Shown here: positions 44,237 to 54,247 of the stretch, piece by piece
Layout: every line of letters begins with the position of its first letter
Position numbering within the stretch: position 1 is the stretch's first letter
Assembly: GCA_944345705.1 (NCBI GenBank)
Contig: CALVML010000001.1
Coordinates: forward strand, 1-64,000
DNA length: 64,000 nucleotides
Direction of reading: 5' to 3'
DNA from: an uncultured Clostridia bacterium
GTDB lineage: Bacteria > Bacillota > Clostridia > Christensenellales > UBA1242
Program-made: the position numbers and the translations under genes
The notes under the pieces: model-generated
Databases searched by the model: none
Seen by the model: only the letters and a program-made list of their open reading frames with translations
What the model was told of the DNA's origin: nothing

Positions 44237-46954
44237 ATGGATAAACAAATATGTGAAATCAAAAGTCAAGATCAAAAAGCAAAGAAAAAAATTGTCATTA
44301 ATTGGTCAAAAGTTTTAGAATATTCTCTGCCAGCAATCATTTCTATTGCGATCATACTATTTGCCATGATTGTAAAAGGGATTGCACCATTTGGCACAAA
44401 TTCCATTGGCTATATTGATTTCAATGATGGGCTTGTTCCAGCATATACTCAACTTTGGGATTTATTTCATGGAAATGGCAATATTTTTGTCGATTGGGAT
44501 CTAGGTGCTGGCGGAAGTGTAATCACTTCATTTGTTATTAATAGTTTTTTATCGCCTATTTCATGGCTTGTTGCTATCTTTCCTAGAGAGCAGGTTATTT
44601 ATGGTATAAGTCTGCTTGTTATTATCAAATTTGCATTGATGGCAACAACTTCATATATCTGCTTTAAGAAGTTCTTTCCAAATGTAAATAAATGGTTAAT
44701 TTTGCTATTCTCTCTTGTTTGGACTTTTTCAGGTTGGAGCATGGTACATTATACAAATATCGGCTGGCTTGATATAATGATATTGCTTCCGCTTTTTATT
44801 CTTGCGATGAGAAAGCTTGTGCTTTATGGGAAAATCACATGGGCTACTATAATATTGACCTATATGCTAATGCTATCTTACTATATTTCTTATATGGTTT
44901 TAGTAGGGGTTGTTGTAATCGCTACTGTTTATATTTGTACTCTTGCAAAAGATAAAAAGAAGGTGGCTTCGCTTATTTTTTGGACAATATTAATAAGCAT
45001 TCTTATCAGCATGGTAGCTTTCATTCCGTCATGTTTGATTTCACTTCAAGCACATAGATTTGAAAGTGGAAATGTAGAGGCAGGTTTATTCGATTATTTC
45101 TTTAGTAAGCTTATAGTTTTATTTATGACAGCATTGCCAGCAGTTTTCTTTGGCAGATTGATGCTTACATATAAAAAAGATAAGAAAGTTGTATTGTTCT
45201 TTATGTTATCATTCATTATCTGTTCAATCGGTATCTTAATTGAGCCTATAAATGAGATGTGGCATACAGGAAGTTTTTATTCTTTTCCTTTTAGATATAG
45301 TTTTATTTTAATATTGCTTTTGATATTTGGAGCTCTTTATTATATAGAAAAATATAAAAGTAATGTAAAGGATGAAAATGAAATAGTAAAAGTCGAAAAA
45401 CCTAGCGCTCGTTTGCTTCTTATTTTAATACCATCTTTAATTTGCCTAACTGTTTTAACAATTGTCCTTGCTATTTTTGGTATGCGTCTAATTCCTTATA
45501 ATAAAGCAAATTTTGCTGAATTTATACTGTATTTTCTATTCTTTATTTTGACCTATATTTCTATTGAATGTATGTTTCGATTGAAAAATAAAAAATTGAT
45601 TTTAGGCAAGCTTAGTGGTGGTGTACTGATTTTTGCACTATGTTTAGTTCAAATAGTTTGTCTATCTGTTGGATATTTTGGCACAAATTATGATTCAAAT
45701 AATGAAAGGGTAACAAATGTTTTCAACATTGAAACTTCGGCTCTTGCTGAGGGGTATAAAATAAAAGATAGAGAAACACTTTATAACCACAATTTTGGCT
45801 ATATGATTGATTATCCGACTTTGTCTACATGGATACATATTTCAAGTGAAGAACAGTTTGTCGGCCATAATTCTCTAGGTTATAACTCGTCTTCTACAAT
45901 CTTGTTTTCATCAGGTGGCACAATGCTGACTGATATGCTACTTGGCAATAAATACATTTTATCAAGAGAGGAGTTAGATACTAATTATTATACATTATTA
46001 GATGAATTTGATTATGTTGCTACTGAATACGTTCTAAATGCTGGACAGATTGAGAATGAAAAACAAGATCAAAAGGTATACCTTTACGAATATAATTTTG
46101 ATATTGGAATGGCCTATGCTACTAATGTAGATCTATCCAAACTGACACTTGATAAAGGATATGTTGAAAATCAAAATATATTATTTAAAGCTCTTTACAA
46201 CACTGAAGAAAATGTAATGTTTGAAATATCGCAAGATGTAATCACTATTACACAAACTGATACTGGATATAAGGTAGATGTTGAAGTGCCGGTTGGTGAA
46301 AACATTTATTTTGAAAGCGACAGCAATCTTTTTAATGCTGATATAATCGTTAACGGATACATGCGGACAGTCTATAGTGGATTGAATGATTTGGGAATTT
46401 CTAAAGAAAATATTATATCATTCGAAATTGTAGATGAAAATAACGAATATTCGCTTGAAGATATTCAAAATGCTTTTAAATTTAGTTTTTTTAATGTAGA
46501 TAGATTTATTTCATATCATAATAATTATGAAATCTTGCAGTTGCTACTTATTCAGGACGGAAAGAGTTTGAGAATAGAAGTTAATAACGATAATTATAAT
46601 TATCTATTTATTCCATATATTAATCTTGCTAATATGAATGGTTCTCTCAATAGTGATGCTGTCACTGTCAGTGGTGCACTTAGTGCCTATATGCAGATCA
46701 ATATTGAAGATGGTGAGAATGTTGTAGTAGTAACTTACCAGCCTAAATATGTAGATCTATGTTTAATTGTTACACTTGTATCACTTTTAATATTTATTAT
46801 ATTTGCCATTTTAAATTGGAGATTTAATATTGCAAGCAACAAATATGTAATTTGGACAGGGTTTATAGGCTCTTGTATTGTGCTAGGTGCAGTAGGTATT
46901 TTAGTTTATATAAAACCATTCTTCTATGATTTCTTCTTGCGTATTTTTACTTAA
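44237..46954 (+). CDS. YfhO-family multi-span membrane protein (GT-C type)
   Basis: The 905-residue protein has about 13 predicted spans, mainly in the first 480 residues, and an extracytoplasmic region (about 490-830) followed by two more spans. The first outside loop contains YIDFNDGLVPAYTQLWDLFHGNGN and GGSVITSFVINSFLSPISW, the pattern of YfhO proteins, which resemble GT-C glycosyltransferases and act in lipoteichoic-acid or wall glycosylation in Bacillus. The substrate here is unknown. AGAAAGGA supports the start, and terminators flank it, so it is a single gene. Confidence 0.82.
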   Translation: MDKQICEIKSQDQKAKKKIVINWSKVLEYSLPAIISIAIILFAMIVKGIAPFGTNSIGYIDFNDGLVPAYTQLWDLFHGNGNIFVDWDLGAGGSVITSFVINSFLSPISWLVAIFPREQVIYGISLLVIIKFALMATTSYICFKKFFPNVNKWLILLFSLVWTFSGWSMVHYTNIGWLDIMILLPLFILAMRKLVLYGKITWATIILTYMLMLSYYISYMVLVGVVVIATVYICTLAKDKKKVASLIFWTILISILISMVAFIPSCLISLQAHRFESGNVEAGLFDYFFSKLIVLFMTALPAVFFGRLMLTYKKDKKVVLFFMLSFIICSIGILIEPINEMWHTGSFYSFPFRYSFILILLLIFGALYYIEKYKSNVKDENEIVKVEKPSARLLLILIPSLICLTVLTIVLAIFGMRLIPYNKANFAEFILYFLFFILTYISIECMFRLKNKKLILGKLSGGVLIFALCLVQIVCLSVGYFGTNYDSNNERVTNVFNIETSALAEGYKIKDRETLYNHNFGYMIDYPTLSTWIHISSEEQFVGHNSLGYNSSSTILFSSGGTMLTDMLLGNKYILSREELDTNYYTLLDEFDYVATEYVLNAGQIENEKQDQKVYLYEYNFDIGMAYATNVDLSKLTLDKGYVENQNILFKALYNTEENVMFEISQDVITITQTDTGYKVDVEVPVGENIYFESDSNLFNADIIVNGYMRTVYSGLNDLGISKENIISFEIVDENNEYSLEDIQNAFKFSFFNVDRFISYHNNYEILQLLLIQDGKSLRIEVNNDNYNYLFIPYINLANMNGSLNSDAVTVSGALSAYMQINIEDGENVVVVTYQPKYVDLCLIVTLVSLLIFIIFAILNWRFNIASNKYVIWTGFIGSCIVLGAVGILVYIKPFFYDFFLRIFT

Positions 46955-46987
46955 AACAATTTAATTTATTTATGAAAATTTTAGCTT

Positions 46988-47018
46988 GAGAGTACTTTAA
47001 AAAAAGTACTCTTTTTTA
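46988..47018 (+). terminator. Terminator after YfhO gene
   Basis: AGAGTACTTT/AAAGTACTCT stem with A-rich loop and TTTTTT. Confidence 0.92.
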
Positions 47019-47125
47019 CTGCCATCATCACTTTCATCCTATCTAACAAGTCTAATTTTGACTTTTGTTGTCATATTTGCAAAACCAGCATTTATCTTTC
47101 ATAATCTATTGCAAAGGGAATTGTT

Positions 47126-48031
47126 ATGTTAGATAAAATTTTACCTAATGACATTTATAAAATATTAAAATATAAAGTCAATCTAAATTCAATAAATGAA
47201 ATAAGAATGCGAGCAGATAAACCTATTGTCTTGCAAATAGGTGGCAAACGCATATTTTTAGGCGAAAACGGAGTTACAAGCAACATTAAAGATGCAATCT
47301 ATGCAAGCAAGATTATGGTAGAAGATGTGATTTTTAGAGCGAGTGAGTGTTCGCTATATTCAGTTAATGAACAAATAAAAAAAGGCTTTATTGTAACTGA
47401 GGGTGGTATAAGGCTTGGACTTGGCGGAGATATTATCGAAGAAAATGGTCAAATAAAGACAATGACAAATTACTCAAGTGTAAATATTCGTCTGCCACAT
47501 GAAGTTCGAAATTGCTCTCTTTCTACATTTGATTATCTTGTGAATGTAAATGGTGTAATGAACACGCTAGTGGTTTCTCCTCCAGGTGCTGGAAAAACTA
47601 CCTTTTTACGCGACTTTATATATCAACTATCGGAAAGAAATTATGCTTACAATGTACTTGTACTTGATGAGCGTGGAGAGTTAGATATCGGTCAAAAGGG
47701 TTGTATAGGTTCTTTTAGCGATAAAATATCCTTCGCTAGAAAATCGATAGGTTTTGAAAATGGTATTAGATCACTAAGTCCTAACATCATTGTGACAGAT
47801 GAACTCGGTCAAAAAGAGGATATTGATGCAATTCTCTATGCAATCAATAGTGGTGTTAAAATTTTTGCTTCAATTCATAGTGACAGTCTTGAAAACCTAT
47901 CCAAAAAGCCTTTTTTTAAACCTATTTTAGCAGAAAAGGTCTTTCAAAGATATGTACTTTTGTCTATGCGAAATGGTCCAGGTACTGTTGAAGGAGTTTA
48001 CAATGAAAATTTTTCAAGAGTTGTATTATAG
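47126..48031 (+). CDS. spoIIIAA: Stage III sporulation protein AA (secretion ATPase)
   Basis: This is the cytoplasmic ATPase of the mother-cell-to-forespore SpoIIIA-SpoIIQ channel. The 301-residue protein resembles type II/IV secretion ATPases, with Walker A SPPGAGKTTFLRDF, Walker B VLVLDERGELD and IIVTDELG, and HSDSLENL. It starts the complete spoIIIA operon of eight genes with tight spacing. I did not find a confident promoter; sigma-E control is expected from the family. Confidence 0.95.
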   Translation: MLDKILPNDIYKILKYKVNLNSINEIRMRADKPIVLQIGGKRIFLGENGVTSNIKDAIYASKIMVEDVIFRASECSLYSVNEQIKKGFIVTEGGIRLGLGGDIIEENGQIKTMTNYSSVNIRLPHEVRNCSLSTFDYLVNVNGVMNTLVVSPPGAGKTTFLRDFIYQLSERNYAYNVLVLDERGELDIGQKGCIGSFSDKISFARKSIGFENGIRSLSPNIIVTDELGQKEDIDAILYAINSGVKIFASIHSDSLENLSKKPFFKPILAEKVFQRYVLLSMRNGPGTVEGVYNENFSRVVL

Positions 48032-48040
48032 GAGAAAGTT

Positions 48041-48535
48041 ATGAAAATTTTGATTTTAGTTTTACTCTTTCTTGTAAGTGTATATATTGGTTATCTTTTT
48101 TCTCGAAAATATAAAACGCGAGATAATTTTTTCAAAGCAATCATTTATCTATGTCAAAAGTTTGATATTGAAATAAACTATTCTCGCCAAAAAATGAAAT
48201 CTATTTTTGATTCAATTGATGAAAAATATAAAAAAGATTTAAAAGGACTAGATAAAAATTTTCTGGCATTTGTGGATAAAGAAATGTCACTAGATAAAGA
48301 AAGTTTATTTAAAAATATCGGCTTCTTAAAAGAAGAGGAGAAAGATATCATATTTAATTTTTTTAAGTCGCTTGGACGCAGTGATGTAGAGAGTCAATCT
48401 AAAGAAATCAAAAACTTTTTAAATAGATTTGAAGATTTTAGTTTAAAGGCTTCGCAAGAGCAAAAGAAATATGGCTCGTTATCAATAAAACTAGGAGTCG
48501 CTTTTGGACTTATGGTGATAGTACTTTTCATATAA
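48041..48535 (+). CDS. spoIIIAB: Stage III sporulation protein AB
   Basis: The 164-residue protein has an N-terminal span (about 1-17) and a C-terminal one (about 148-164) around a helical, Lys/Glu-rich middle with LGRSDVESQSKEIKNFL, the usual SpoIIIAB layout resembling GspF. It is 9 nt after spoIIIAA and 13 nt before spoIIIAC. Confidence 0.9.
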   Translation: MKILILVLLFLVSVYIGYLFSRKYKTRDNFFKAIIYLCQKFDIEINYSRQKMKSIFDSIDEKYKKDLKGLDKNFLAFVDKEMSLDKESLFKNIGFLKEEEKDIIFNFFKSLGRSDVESQSKEIKNFLNRFEDFSLKASQEQKKYGSLSIKLGVAFGLMVIVLFI

Positions 48536-48548
48536 AAGGTGAGTGATT

Positions 48549-48743
48549 ATGGATGTAGATATTATCTTTAAGATTGCCGCTATTGGCATTTTGACCGCAA
48601 TTATTGGACAGGTTTTAAAACAAACAGGAAAAGATGAAATTTCAACACTTGCAACACTTGCAGGTCTAATAATTGTGCTTATTATGGTGCTAAATCTTAT
48701 TGCAGATTTATTCACTTCATTAAAGACAATTTTTAATTTTTAA
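48549..48743 (+). CDS. spoIIIAC: Stage III sporulation protein AC
   Basis: The 64-residue two-span protein begins MDVDIIFKIAAIGILTAI and contains GQVLKQTGKDEISTLATLAG, as in SpoIIIAC. ATG 48549 follows AAAGGTGAG; the frame also opens at GTG 48543, but the family N-terminus is MDVD. Confidence 0.93.
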   Translation: MDVDIIFKIAAIGILTAIIGQVLKQTGKDEISTLATLAGLIIVLIMVLNLIADLFTSLKTIFNF

Positions 48744-48756
48744 ATTTTGAGGTGTC

Positions 48757-49146
48757 ATGGATATTATATTCAAAATAATAGCAATTGGGCTTATAACATG
48801 TGTCGCCACACTTATTGTAAGGCCTGTGCGAGCCGATTTTGCAATTATAATAAGCATTGTTGGTGGACTTATAATCATCTTTTTGATTATAAATTATCTC
48901 ACCGGCATTTTTGATATTATTAATCAAATTTTAGGCATTAGTGGTATTAACTCTGGTCTTTATACAGTACTTTTGAAGATTATTGGCATTGGTTATCTAA
49001 TAGAGTTTACAGCGAGCATTTGTGCAGATACTGGCAATTCAAGTTTGGGTGACAAGGTTCTTCTTGGCGGGAAAATAATAATTATGGTTATGGCACTTCC
49101 TATCATTACCACTATCTTAGATATTATTATGGAGCTTTTGCCATGA
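48757..49146 (+). CDS. spoIIIAD: Stage III sporulation protein AD
   Basis: The 129-residue protein has MDIIFKIIAIGLI, four or more spans and the conserved TASICADTGNSSLGDKVLLGGKI. Its stop overlaps the spoIIIAE start (ATGA), so they are translationally coupled. Confidence 0.93.
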   Translation: MDIIFKIIAIGLITCVATLIVRPVRADFAIIISIVGGLIIIFLIINYLTGIFDIINQILGISGINSGLYTVLLKIIGIGYLIEFTASICADTGNSSLGDKVLLGGKIIIMVMALPIITTILDIIMELLP

Positions 49147-50375
49147 GAAAATTAAGAGTAGATAAGCGAAGATATATTTTAATAATGCTAATTATATTTC
49201 TGGCAATACTTGCAATATTTTTCCCGTCAATTAAACATATAACAAACGCAGAAAATGTCGCCGAAGATGAACTTTCGCAGGAAGAAATTTTACAGGAAAT
49301 TGAAGATGAACTGGGAAATCAACTCGATAATCTAGATATGTCATCAATTGAAAATTTGCTTGATAGTTTAACGGATGAAGAACTTGCACTCTTTGGCAAA
49401 AAAGGGTTTTTAGATAAAATTACAAGTCTGTTATCTGGCGAAATATCTCAAGGATCAAGTCTTTGGACAAGTATTTTAGAAATCTTTTTTGATAGTCTTT
49501 TGGAAATTATACCGTTTATTTCAATCATAATTGCTGTCGCACTTTTAGGCAATTTAATACAAGGGCTTAAGCCAACAAAAGGCGAAAAGAGTATATCAAA
49601 TTTGATACATTTTGTGACTTATGGAATAATCGTTGTAATCGTCTTATCCATTGTCGTCAAAATGATTACTATGACTACAAATACAATCTTCACTTTAAAA
49701 AATCAAATGGATGCCATTTTTCCACTATTACTAACTTTACTGACTGCAGTAGGTGGTACAGTTTCAGTGAGTGTTTATCAGCCAGCTATGGCATTACTGT
49801 CAAGCGTCATAATCAATCTATTTACTTATGTTCTTATGCCACTCTTTATATTCTCAATTATTTTCAGTGTAGTATCTAATCTTTCAAATACTATAAAACT
49901 TGATAAATTTACATCATTTTTTAATAGTACATTCAAATGGATAACAGGTTTAATTTTCACGATATTCACTGCATTTCTATCTATACAAGGTATAACTGCA
50001 GGCTCGATAGACGGAATTTCAATCAAAACCGCAAAATATGCGATAAAATCTTATGTTCCAATCTTAGGCTCTTATATAAGTGACGGTATGGGTGTAATTT
50101 TGGCTTCATCAAATCTAATTAAAAACGCGGTCGGTGCAAGTGGCTTATTTTTACTTTTAGCAAGTATTATCACACCGATCTTGCAACTAGTATTATTCAT
50201 GTTGGCACTAAAACTTGTCAGTGCCATCATAGAGCCTTTAGGTAGTAAACAAATTGCAAATTTTGTATCTTCTCTTTCAAAAAACATGACTTTATTAATT
50301 GTAACTATTGTAGGCATAGCCTTTGCAAGTTTTATAACAATTGGACTTGTAATGTGCAGTGCAAATATCTTCTAG
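49143..50375 (+). CDS. spoIIIAE: Stage III sporulation protein AE
   Basis: The 410-residue multi-span protein has an N-terminal hydrophobic segment (13-30), a short acidic outside region, and eight or so spans containing GLKPTKGEKSISNL, VYQPAMALLSSV, SIDGISIKTAKYAIKSYVPILG and PLGSKQIANFVSSLSKNM. These are the signatures of SpoIIIAE, a core part of the channel. It overlaps spoIIIAD by 4 nt. Confidence 0.94.
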   Translation: MRKLRVDKRRYILIMLIIFLAILAIFFPSIKHITNAENVAEDELSQEEILQEIEDELGNQLDNLDMSSIENLLDSLTDEELALFGKKGFLDKITSLLSGEISQGSSLWTSILEIFFDSLLEIIPFISIIIAVALLGNLIQGLKPTKGEKSISNLIHFVTYGIIVVIVLSIVVKMITMTTNTIFTLKNQMDAIFPLLLTLLTAVGGTVSVSVYQPAMALLSSVIINLFTYVLMPLFIFSIIFSVVSNLSNTIKLDKFTSFFNSTFKWITGLIFTIFTAFLSIQGITAGSIDGISIKTAKYAIKSYVPILGSYISDGMGVILASSNLIKNAVGASGLFLLLASIITPILQLVLFMLALKLVSAIIEPLGSKQIANFVSSLSKNMTLLIVTIVGIAFASFITIGLVMCSANIF

Positions 50376-50386
50376 GAGGCGAAAGT

Positions 50387-50887
50387 ATGCTTTCGGAATT
50401 ATCAAATTGGATACTTTCAATAGCAGGAATAATTTGTGTTTCAGTCATTGTCGAACTTATTTTGCCTGATGGACAAATGAATAGATATATAAAGGGAATA
50501 TTTTCATTTATCATTATTTTGGTAGTTATTATGCCTATACCAAAATTGTTAAATAGAGATTTTGACTTTTCTAATATATTCGATAATAGTGGATATGAAA
50601 TAGACAGTGATTACCTCTATCAAGTCAATCTTGACAAGATGAATAGTGTGAAAAATGAGATTGAAAAACAGATTGAAAAAAGAGGCTATCTTAATGTTGT
50701 GGTATCTATAAATTGTGACATTTTTGATAACAGTATGCAATATAAATCTATTTTTGTCGATTTATCTGATTTAGTCATATCTGGACAAGCGGAGCATAAC
50801 AATATATCGAAGATTAAGAAGGATATATCAAGCATTATTATGGCAATTATTGATATAGACGAGGAGGCAATCTTATATGACGGATAG
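50387..50887 (+). CDS. spoIIIAF: Stage III sporulation protein AF
   Basis: The 166-residue protein has two N-terminal spans (about 6-26 and 34-53) with LILPDGQMNRYIKGIFSF between them, then a soluble ring-forming-type domain. ATG 50387 is preferred because AGGAGGCGAAAG precedes it; the frame is open further upstream inside spoIIIAE. It overlaps the next gene. Confidence 0.9.
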   Translation: MLSELSNWILSIAGIICVSVIVELILPDGQMNRYIKGIFSFIIILVVIMPIPKLLNRDFDFSNIFDNSGYEIDSDYLYQVNLDKMNSVKNEIEKQIEKRGYLNVVVSINCDIFDNSMQYKSIFVDLSDLVISGQAEHNNISKIKKDISSIIMAIIDIDEEAILYDG

Positions 50888-51419
50888 TTTTAAAACAAGA
50901 ATTAAAAGTATGTTTGAGAAAGTAAGAAAAATTAAACATATAGAGATCTATCTAACAGTTTTCGTTGCAATAATAATCGCCATAATATATTTTTCACTTA
51001 TTTCTTCAAATAGCGCTCAAGGCGACTCATCTACAAATGATGACAATATAACTCAAGAATTTTCATCTTCCATGGAATATGTAAACTATCTTGAGAATAA
51101 ACTTGAAAATGTATTAACAAAAGTCAAAGGTGCAGGAAATGTTGAAGTTGCAATCACACTAGAAAAAGGTTTTGAGTACATCTATGCAACTGAAGAAGAA
51201 ACCAAAACGACATCTAATGGGACAAGCATTACAAGCGAAACTGTTGTTATGGTCGATGGACAACCTTTATTACTCGAAGAAATCTATCCTATTGTGCAGG
51301 GCATTGTGGTAGTATCAAGTGGAGCTGATGACTTAAGCGTTAAACTTAATATACTATCGGTTTTGCAGACTGTGATAGAAATAGACAACTCTAAGATAAA
51401 TATAATTTGCGGAAATTAA
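50877..51419 (+). CDS. spoIIIAG: Stage III sporulation protein AG
   Basis: The 180-residue protein has one N-terminal span (about 24-41) and a large outside domain with SSMEYVNYLENKLENVLTKVKGAGNVEVAITLEKG, ending in a domain like the ring-forming EscJ/PrgK fold. SpoIIIAG forms the large ring in the intermembrane space. GACGAGGAGG supports the start. Confidence 0.93.
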   Translation: MTDSFKTRIKSMFEKVRKIKHIEIYLTVFVAIIIAIIYFSLISSNSAQGDSSTNDDNITQEFSSSMEYVNYLENKLENVLTKVKGAGNVEVAITLEKGFEYIYATEEETKTTSNGTSITSETVVMVDGQPLLLEEIYPIVQGIVVVSSGADDLSVKLNILSVLQTVIEIDNSKINIICGN

Positions 51420-51430
51420 AAGGAGTTAAT

Positions 51431-51904
51431 ATGAAAAAAAGAACAAAAATTATAATAATTACAGTTATGGTTTTACTTCTCGGTGTAACAGGCTTTTTAA
51501 ATGTTATGCTAAATAATTCTGTAAGCAATAGTGACAATGACAATACACAAACTACGGCTAGTTATTTTCAAACCTATCGTTCAGATAGAGAATCTACTCG
51601 CGACCAAGAAATGCTCTATTATGATGCAATTATTGCAAGTGAAACCTCAACAGAAGACGCCATCAAAAGTGCAGAGGAAAGCAAACTTGCTCTTATTGAA
51701 CAAATGGAACAAGAACTCGTTGTTGAAGGTTTAATCAAAGCAAAAGGCTTTGAAGATTGTGTAGTAACTATTTCAGGCGAAAATATCAATGCGGTTGTTA
51801 AGGCAAGTGAATTGTCGTCAGCTCAAGTTGCTCAAATTGTTTCAATATTGCAAGCACAATTTAATGTTGATATTGATTATATCAAAATTATTCCTGTAGA
51901 ATAA
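51431..51904 (+). CDS. spoIIIAH: Stage III sporulation protein AH
   Basis: The 157-residue protein has one N-terminal span (about 5-24), a linker with YRSDRESTRDQEMLYYDAII, and the C-terminal domain (GLIKAKGFEDCVVTISGENINAVVKASELSSAQVAQIV) that pairs with SpoIIQ. ATG 51431 after AAAAGGAG is the correct start. It ends the operon; a promoter for the next one follows immediately. Confidence 0.94.
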   Translation: MKKRTKIIIITVMVLLLGVTGFLNVMLNNSVSNSDNDNTQTTASYFQTYRSDRESTRDQEMLYYDAIIASETSTEDAIKSAEESKLALIEQMEQELVVEGLIKAKGFEDCVVTISGENINAVVKASELSSAQVAQIVSILQAQFNVDIDYIKIIPVE

Positions 51905-51934
51905 TTGCAAAATTGTAAAGTTTTGTGCTATACT
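51905..51934 (+). promoter_or_regulatory. Promoter of yqhY-nusB-xseAB operon
   Basis: TTGCAA (51905-51910), 18-bp spacer and TATACT (51929-51934), right after spoIIIAH. Confidence 0.7.
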
Positions 51935-51951
51935 ATGGTGTATAGGAGATT

Positions 51952-52320
51952 ATGATGACACAATCAAACAAAACACTACAGAAAAAGGGCAAAGTTGAAA
52001 TTGATAGAGATATTCTTTTATCTATTATCAACCTTGCAACTAAAGAAATAAACGGCGTACATTCACTTACAAACAGTTACCTGCCACTCATAAAAAAACT
52101 TGCAAAACCTAAATCTGAAGGCGTGAGTATTAGATTTGATACAAATGGAGCTTTGAATGTTGATGTTTATATCAAAGTATATATAGGTTATAATGTTCCG
52201 GATGTAGCATATAGGGTACAAGAAAATATCAAGAATTCTCTTGCATCTATGGTAGGTCTTAAACCTGGCAAAATCAATGTTCATGTTTTAGATGTTGAAT
52301 GTGATGAGCAGGTGCAGTAA
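51952..52320 (+). CDS. yqhY: Asp23/Gls24-family protein (YqhY-like)
   Basis: The 122-residue protein has the Asp23/Gls24 pattern: VEIDRDILLSIINLATKEINGV, VSIRFDTNGALNVDVYIKVYIG and VAYRVQENIKNSLASMVG. In Bacillus YqhY is linked to control of acetyl-CoA carboxylase and lies before nusB, as here. accBC themselves are not present. The gene joins nusB at TAATG. Confidence 0.88.
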   Translation: MMTQSNKTLQKKGKVEIDRDILLSIINLATKEINGVHSLTNSYLPLIKKLAKPKSEGVSIRFDTNGALNVDVYIKVYIGYNVPDVAYRVQENIKNSLASMVGLKPGKINVHVLDVECDEQVQ

Positions 52321-52709
52321 TGAGAGCATACGCTAGGGAACTTGCATTTCAAATCATCTTTGAAAAACTTTTCGTCAAAAATCAAGATATTGACGAAGAG
52401 TTTTTTGTGTCATTAAAAAAAGAAGAAGACAGGGAATTTGCAATTAGTATCGTAAGAAATTACATAGACAATAGAGAAGAAATTGAAAAACTTATTGAAA
52501 GCCATTTGATAGGTTATGAACTTAGTAGAGTTTTCAAAGTTGACCTTGCTTTAATAAGTGAAGCATTAAGTGAAATAATTTACTTAAAAACTCCGGTTAG
52601 CATTGCTATAAACGAGGTTGTCAATCTTGCAAAAAAATACTCGACTGAGAAGAGCGGAAGATTTATAAATGGCGTTCTATCAAGCATTGTGAAAGATTTA
52701 AATATTTAA
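52320..52709 (+). CDS. nusB: Transcription antitermination factor NusB
   Basis: NusB pairs with S10 in rRNA antitermination. The 129-residue all-helical protein begins RAYARELAFQIIFEKL and ends with PVSIAINEVVNLAKKYSTEKSGRFINGVLSSI, the conserved C-terminal signature. Its ATG overlaps the yqhY stop. Confidence 0.94.
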   Translation: MRAYARELAFQIIFEKLFVKNQDIDEEFFVSLKKEEDREFAISIVRNYIDNREEIEKLIESHLIGYELSRVFKVDLALISEALSEIIYLKTPVSIAINEVVNLAKKYSTEKSGRFINGVLSSIVKDLNI

Positions 52710-52737
52710 AGATTTTATTATTTAAAAGCGGAAAATT

Positions 52738-53919
52738 ATGGAAGCAATTACAGTTTCAAAATTAAATAACTATATAAAACAAATATTTGACGCTGAAGAA
52801 CTTTTGCACAACATACCTGTAGTAGGCGAAATTTTTGGTGTAAGCGTTTCAAGAAATGTCATCTATTTTTCATTAAAAGATGAAAGTAGCATGCTTTCTT
52901 GTGTTTGCTTTTATCCTAATTTCTTGCCACTTTTAAATGAAGGTGACAAGGTGATTGTTACAGGCTCACCAAATTATTATGTCAAGGGTGGAAAACTAAA
53001 CTTTAATGTAATTAAAGTGGAAAAAGTTGGGCAAGGGCAACTTTATGAAAACTTTTTAAAACTTAAAGATACACTTGAAAAAGAAGGACTATTTGATAGT
53101 GCACATAAAAAACCGCTTCCTAAAAAGATTGAAAGAATAGGTGTAATAACTTCAAGAGATGGTGCGGTTATTCAAGATATAAAGAATATTGCATGGCGTA
53201 GAAATCCTACAGTCGATATTGTTCTCTATAATACTAGGGTACAAGGCAAAGAGGCAGAAAATGAGATTGCTCATGCCATCGATGTTATGGGAAAATATCC
53301 TAATATTGATGTGATTATTGTTGCAAGAGGCGGTGGCTCACTTGAAGACCTATGGGCATATAATACTGAGATTGTGGCTAGAAGTACCTATAATTGTCCA
53401 AAGCCAATAATATCTGCAGTCGGGCATGAAACAGATTTTTCAATCATTGATTTTGTAAGCGATTTAAGAGCGCCTACGCCATCAGCCGCAGCAGAACTAT
53501 TAACTTTCAATATAGATGATAGAAGAGCAGAAATAGCGGGGATAGAGCAGGTTTTAAAACGCGCAATATCAAAATTCATAGAGCTTAAGAAAAATGAAGT
53601 CCAGAGATTGTCTTATAGCTTTTTAAACTCCATCGATAGAAAAATTTCAATTTGTCAAAACAACAATATAAATTATAAAAATCTTTTTATCCAGACAATT
53701 GAAAGATTTTTAAATCAAAAAAATTATGAATTAGGTCTTGCTGAAACAACTATATCCAAAATAAATCCATTAAAAATTCTTTCCATGGGATTTGCGAAAA
53801 TAGAGCAAGATGGAAAATCAATAAGTACACTTATGCAATTTGATTATGACAAAGAATTTAATGTTGCGTTCATTGATGGAAAACTAAATGCAAAAGCAAT
53901 CAAAAATAAAGGAGAATAA
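52738..53919 (+). CDS. xseA: Exodeoxyribonuclease VII large subunit
   Basis: With XseB it degrades single-stranded DNA. The 393-residue protein has the OB domain (about 1-100), then the nuclease domain with IGVITSRDGAVIQDI, IIVARGGGSLEDLWAYN, SAVGHETDFSIIDFVSDLRAPTPSAAAEL, and a coiled-coil region before a short C-terminal domain. folD, usual between nusB and xseA in Bacillus, is missing. Confidence 0.95.
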   Translation: MEAITVSKLNNYIKQIFDAEELLHNIPVVGEIFGVSVSRNVIYFSLKDESSMLSCVCFYPNFLPLLNEGDKVIVTGSPNYYVKGGKLNFNVIKVEKVGQGQLYENFLKLKDTLEKEGLFDSAHKKPLPKKIERIGVITSRDGAVIQDIKNIAWRRNPTVDIVLYNTRVQGKEAENEIAHAIDVMGKYPNIDVIIVARGGGSLEDLWAYNTEIVARSTYNCPKPIISAVGHETDFSIIDFVSDLRAPTPSAAAELLTFNIDDRRAEIAGIEQVLKRAISKFIELKKNEVQRLSYSFLNSIDRKISICQNNNINYKNLFIQTIERFLNQKNYELGLAETTISKINPLKILSMGFAKIEQDGKSISTLMQFDYDKEFNVAFIDGKLNAKAIKNKGE

Positions 53920-53920
53920 T

Positions 53921-54145
53921 ATGAGCGAAAATATAAATAACAACGAGCTTACTTATGAAAGTGCTACAAAGAAACTATATGAAATAATTGATCAAATAGA
54001 AAATGGACAGGTGACACTAGAAAAGACAAATTCTCTTCTTGAAGAAGGGAAAAATTTAATAGAATTTTGCTATAAATCACTTGATAAAACTAAAGGAAAA
54101 CTTACAGAAGTCAAAGAGATTTTAGATAAATTAGAAGAGGAGTAA
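53921..54145 (+). CDS. xseB: Exodeoxyribonuclease VII small subunit
   Basis: The 74-residue helical protein has the XseB motif LYEIIDQIENGQVTLEKTNSLLEEGKNLI. ATG 53921 directly follows the xseA stop with AAAGGAG; the frame's extra upstream codons lie inside xseA and are not used. Confidence 0.93.
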   Translation: MSENINNNELTYESATKKLYEIIDQIENGQVTLEKTNSLLEEGKNLIEFCYKSLDKTKGKLTEVKEILDKLEEE

Positions 54146-54247
54146 TAAAAATTTTACTTTATATTTTTTAAATTGAAAATTTCTTAGGTTATTCGACAAA
54201 ATTAGACTTTAGATCATATAAATAATTCTCATTTCATATATTATCAT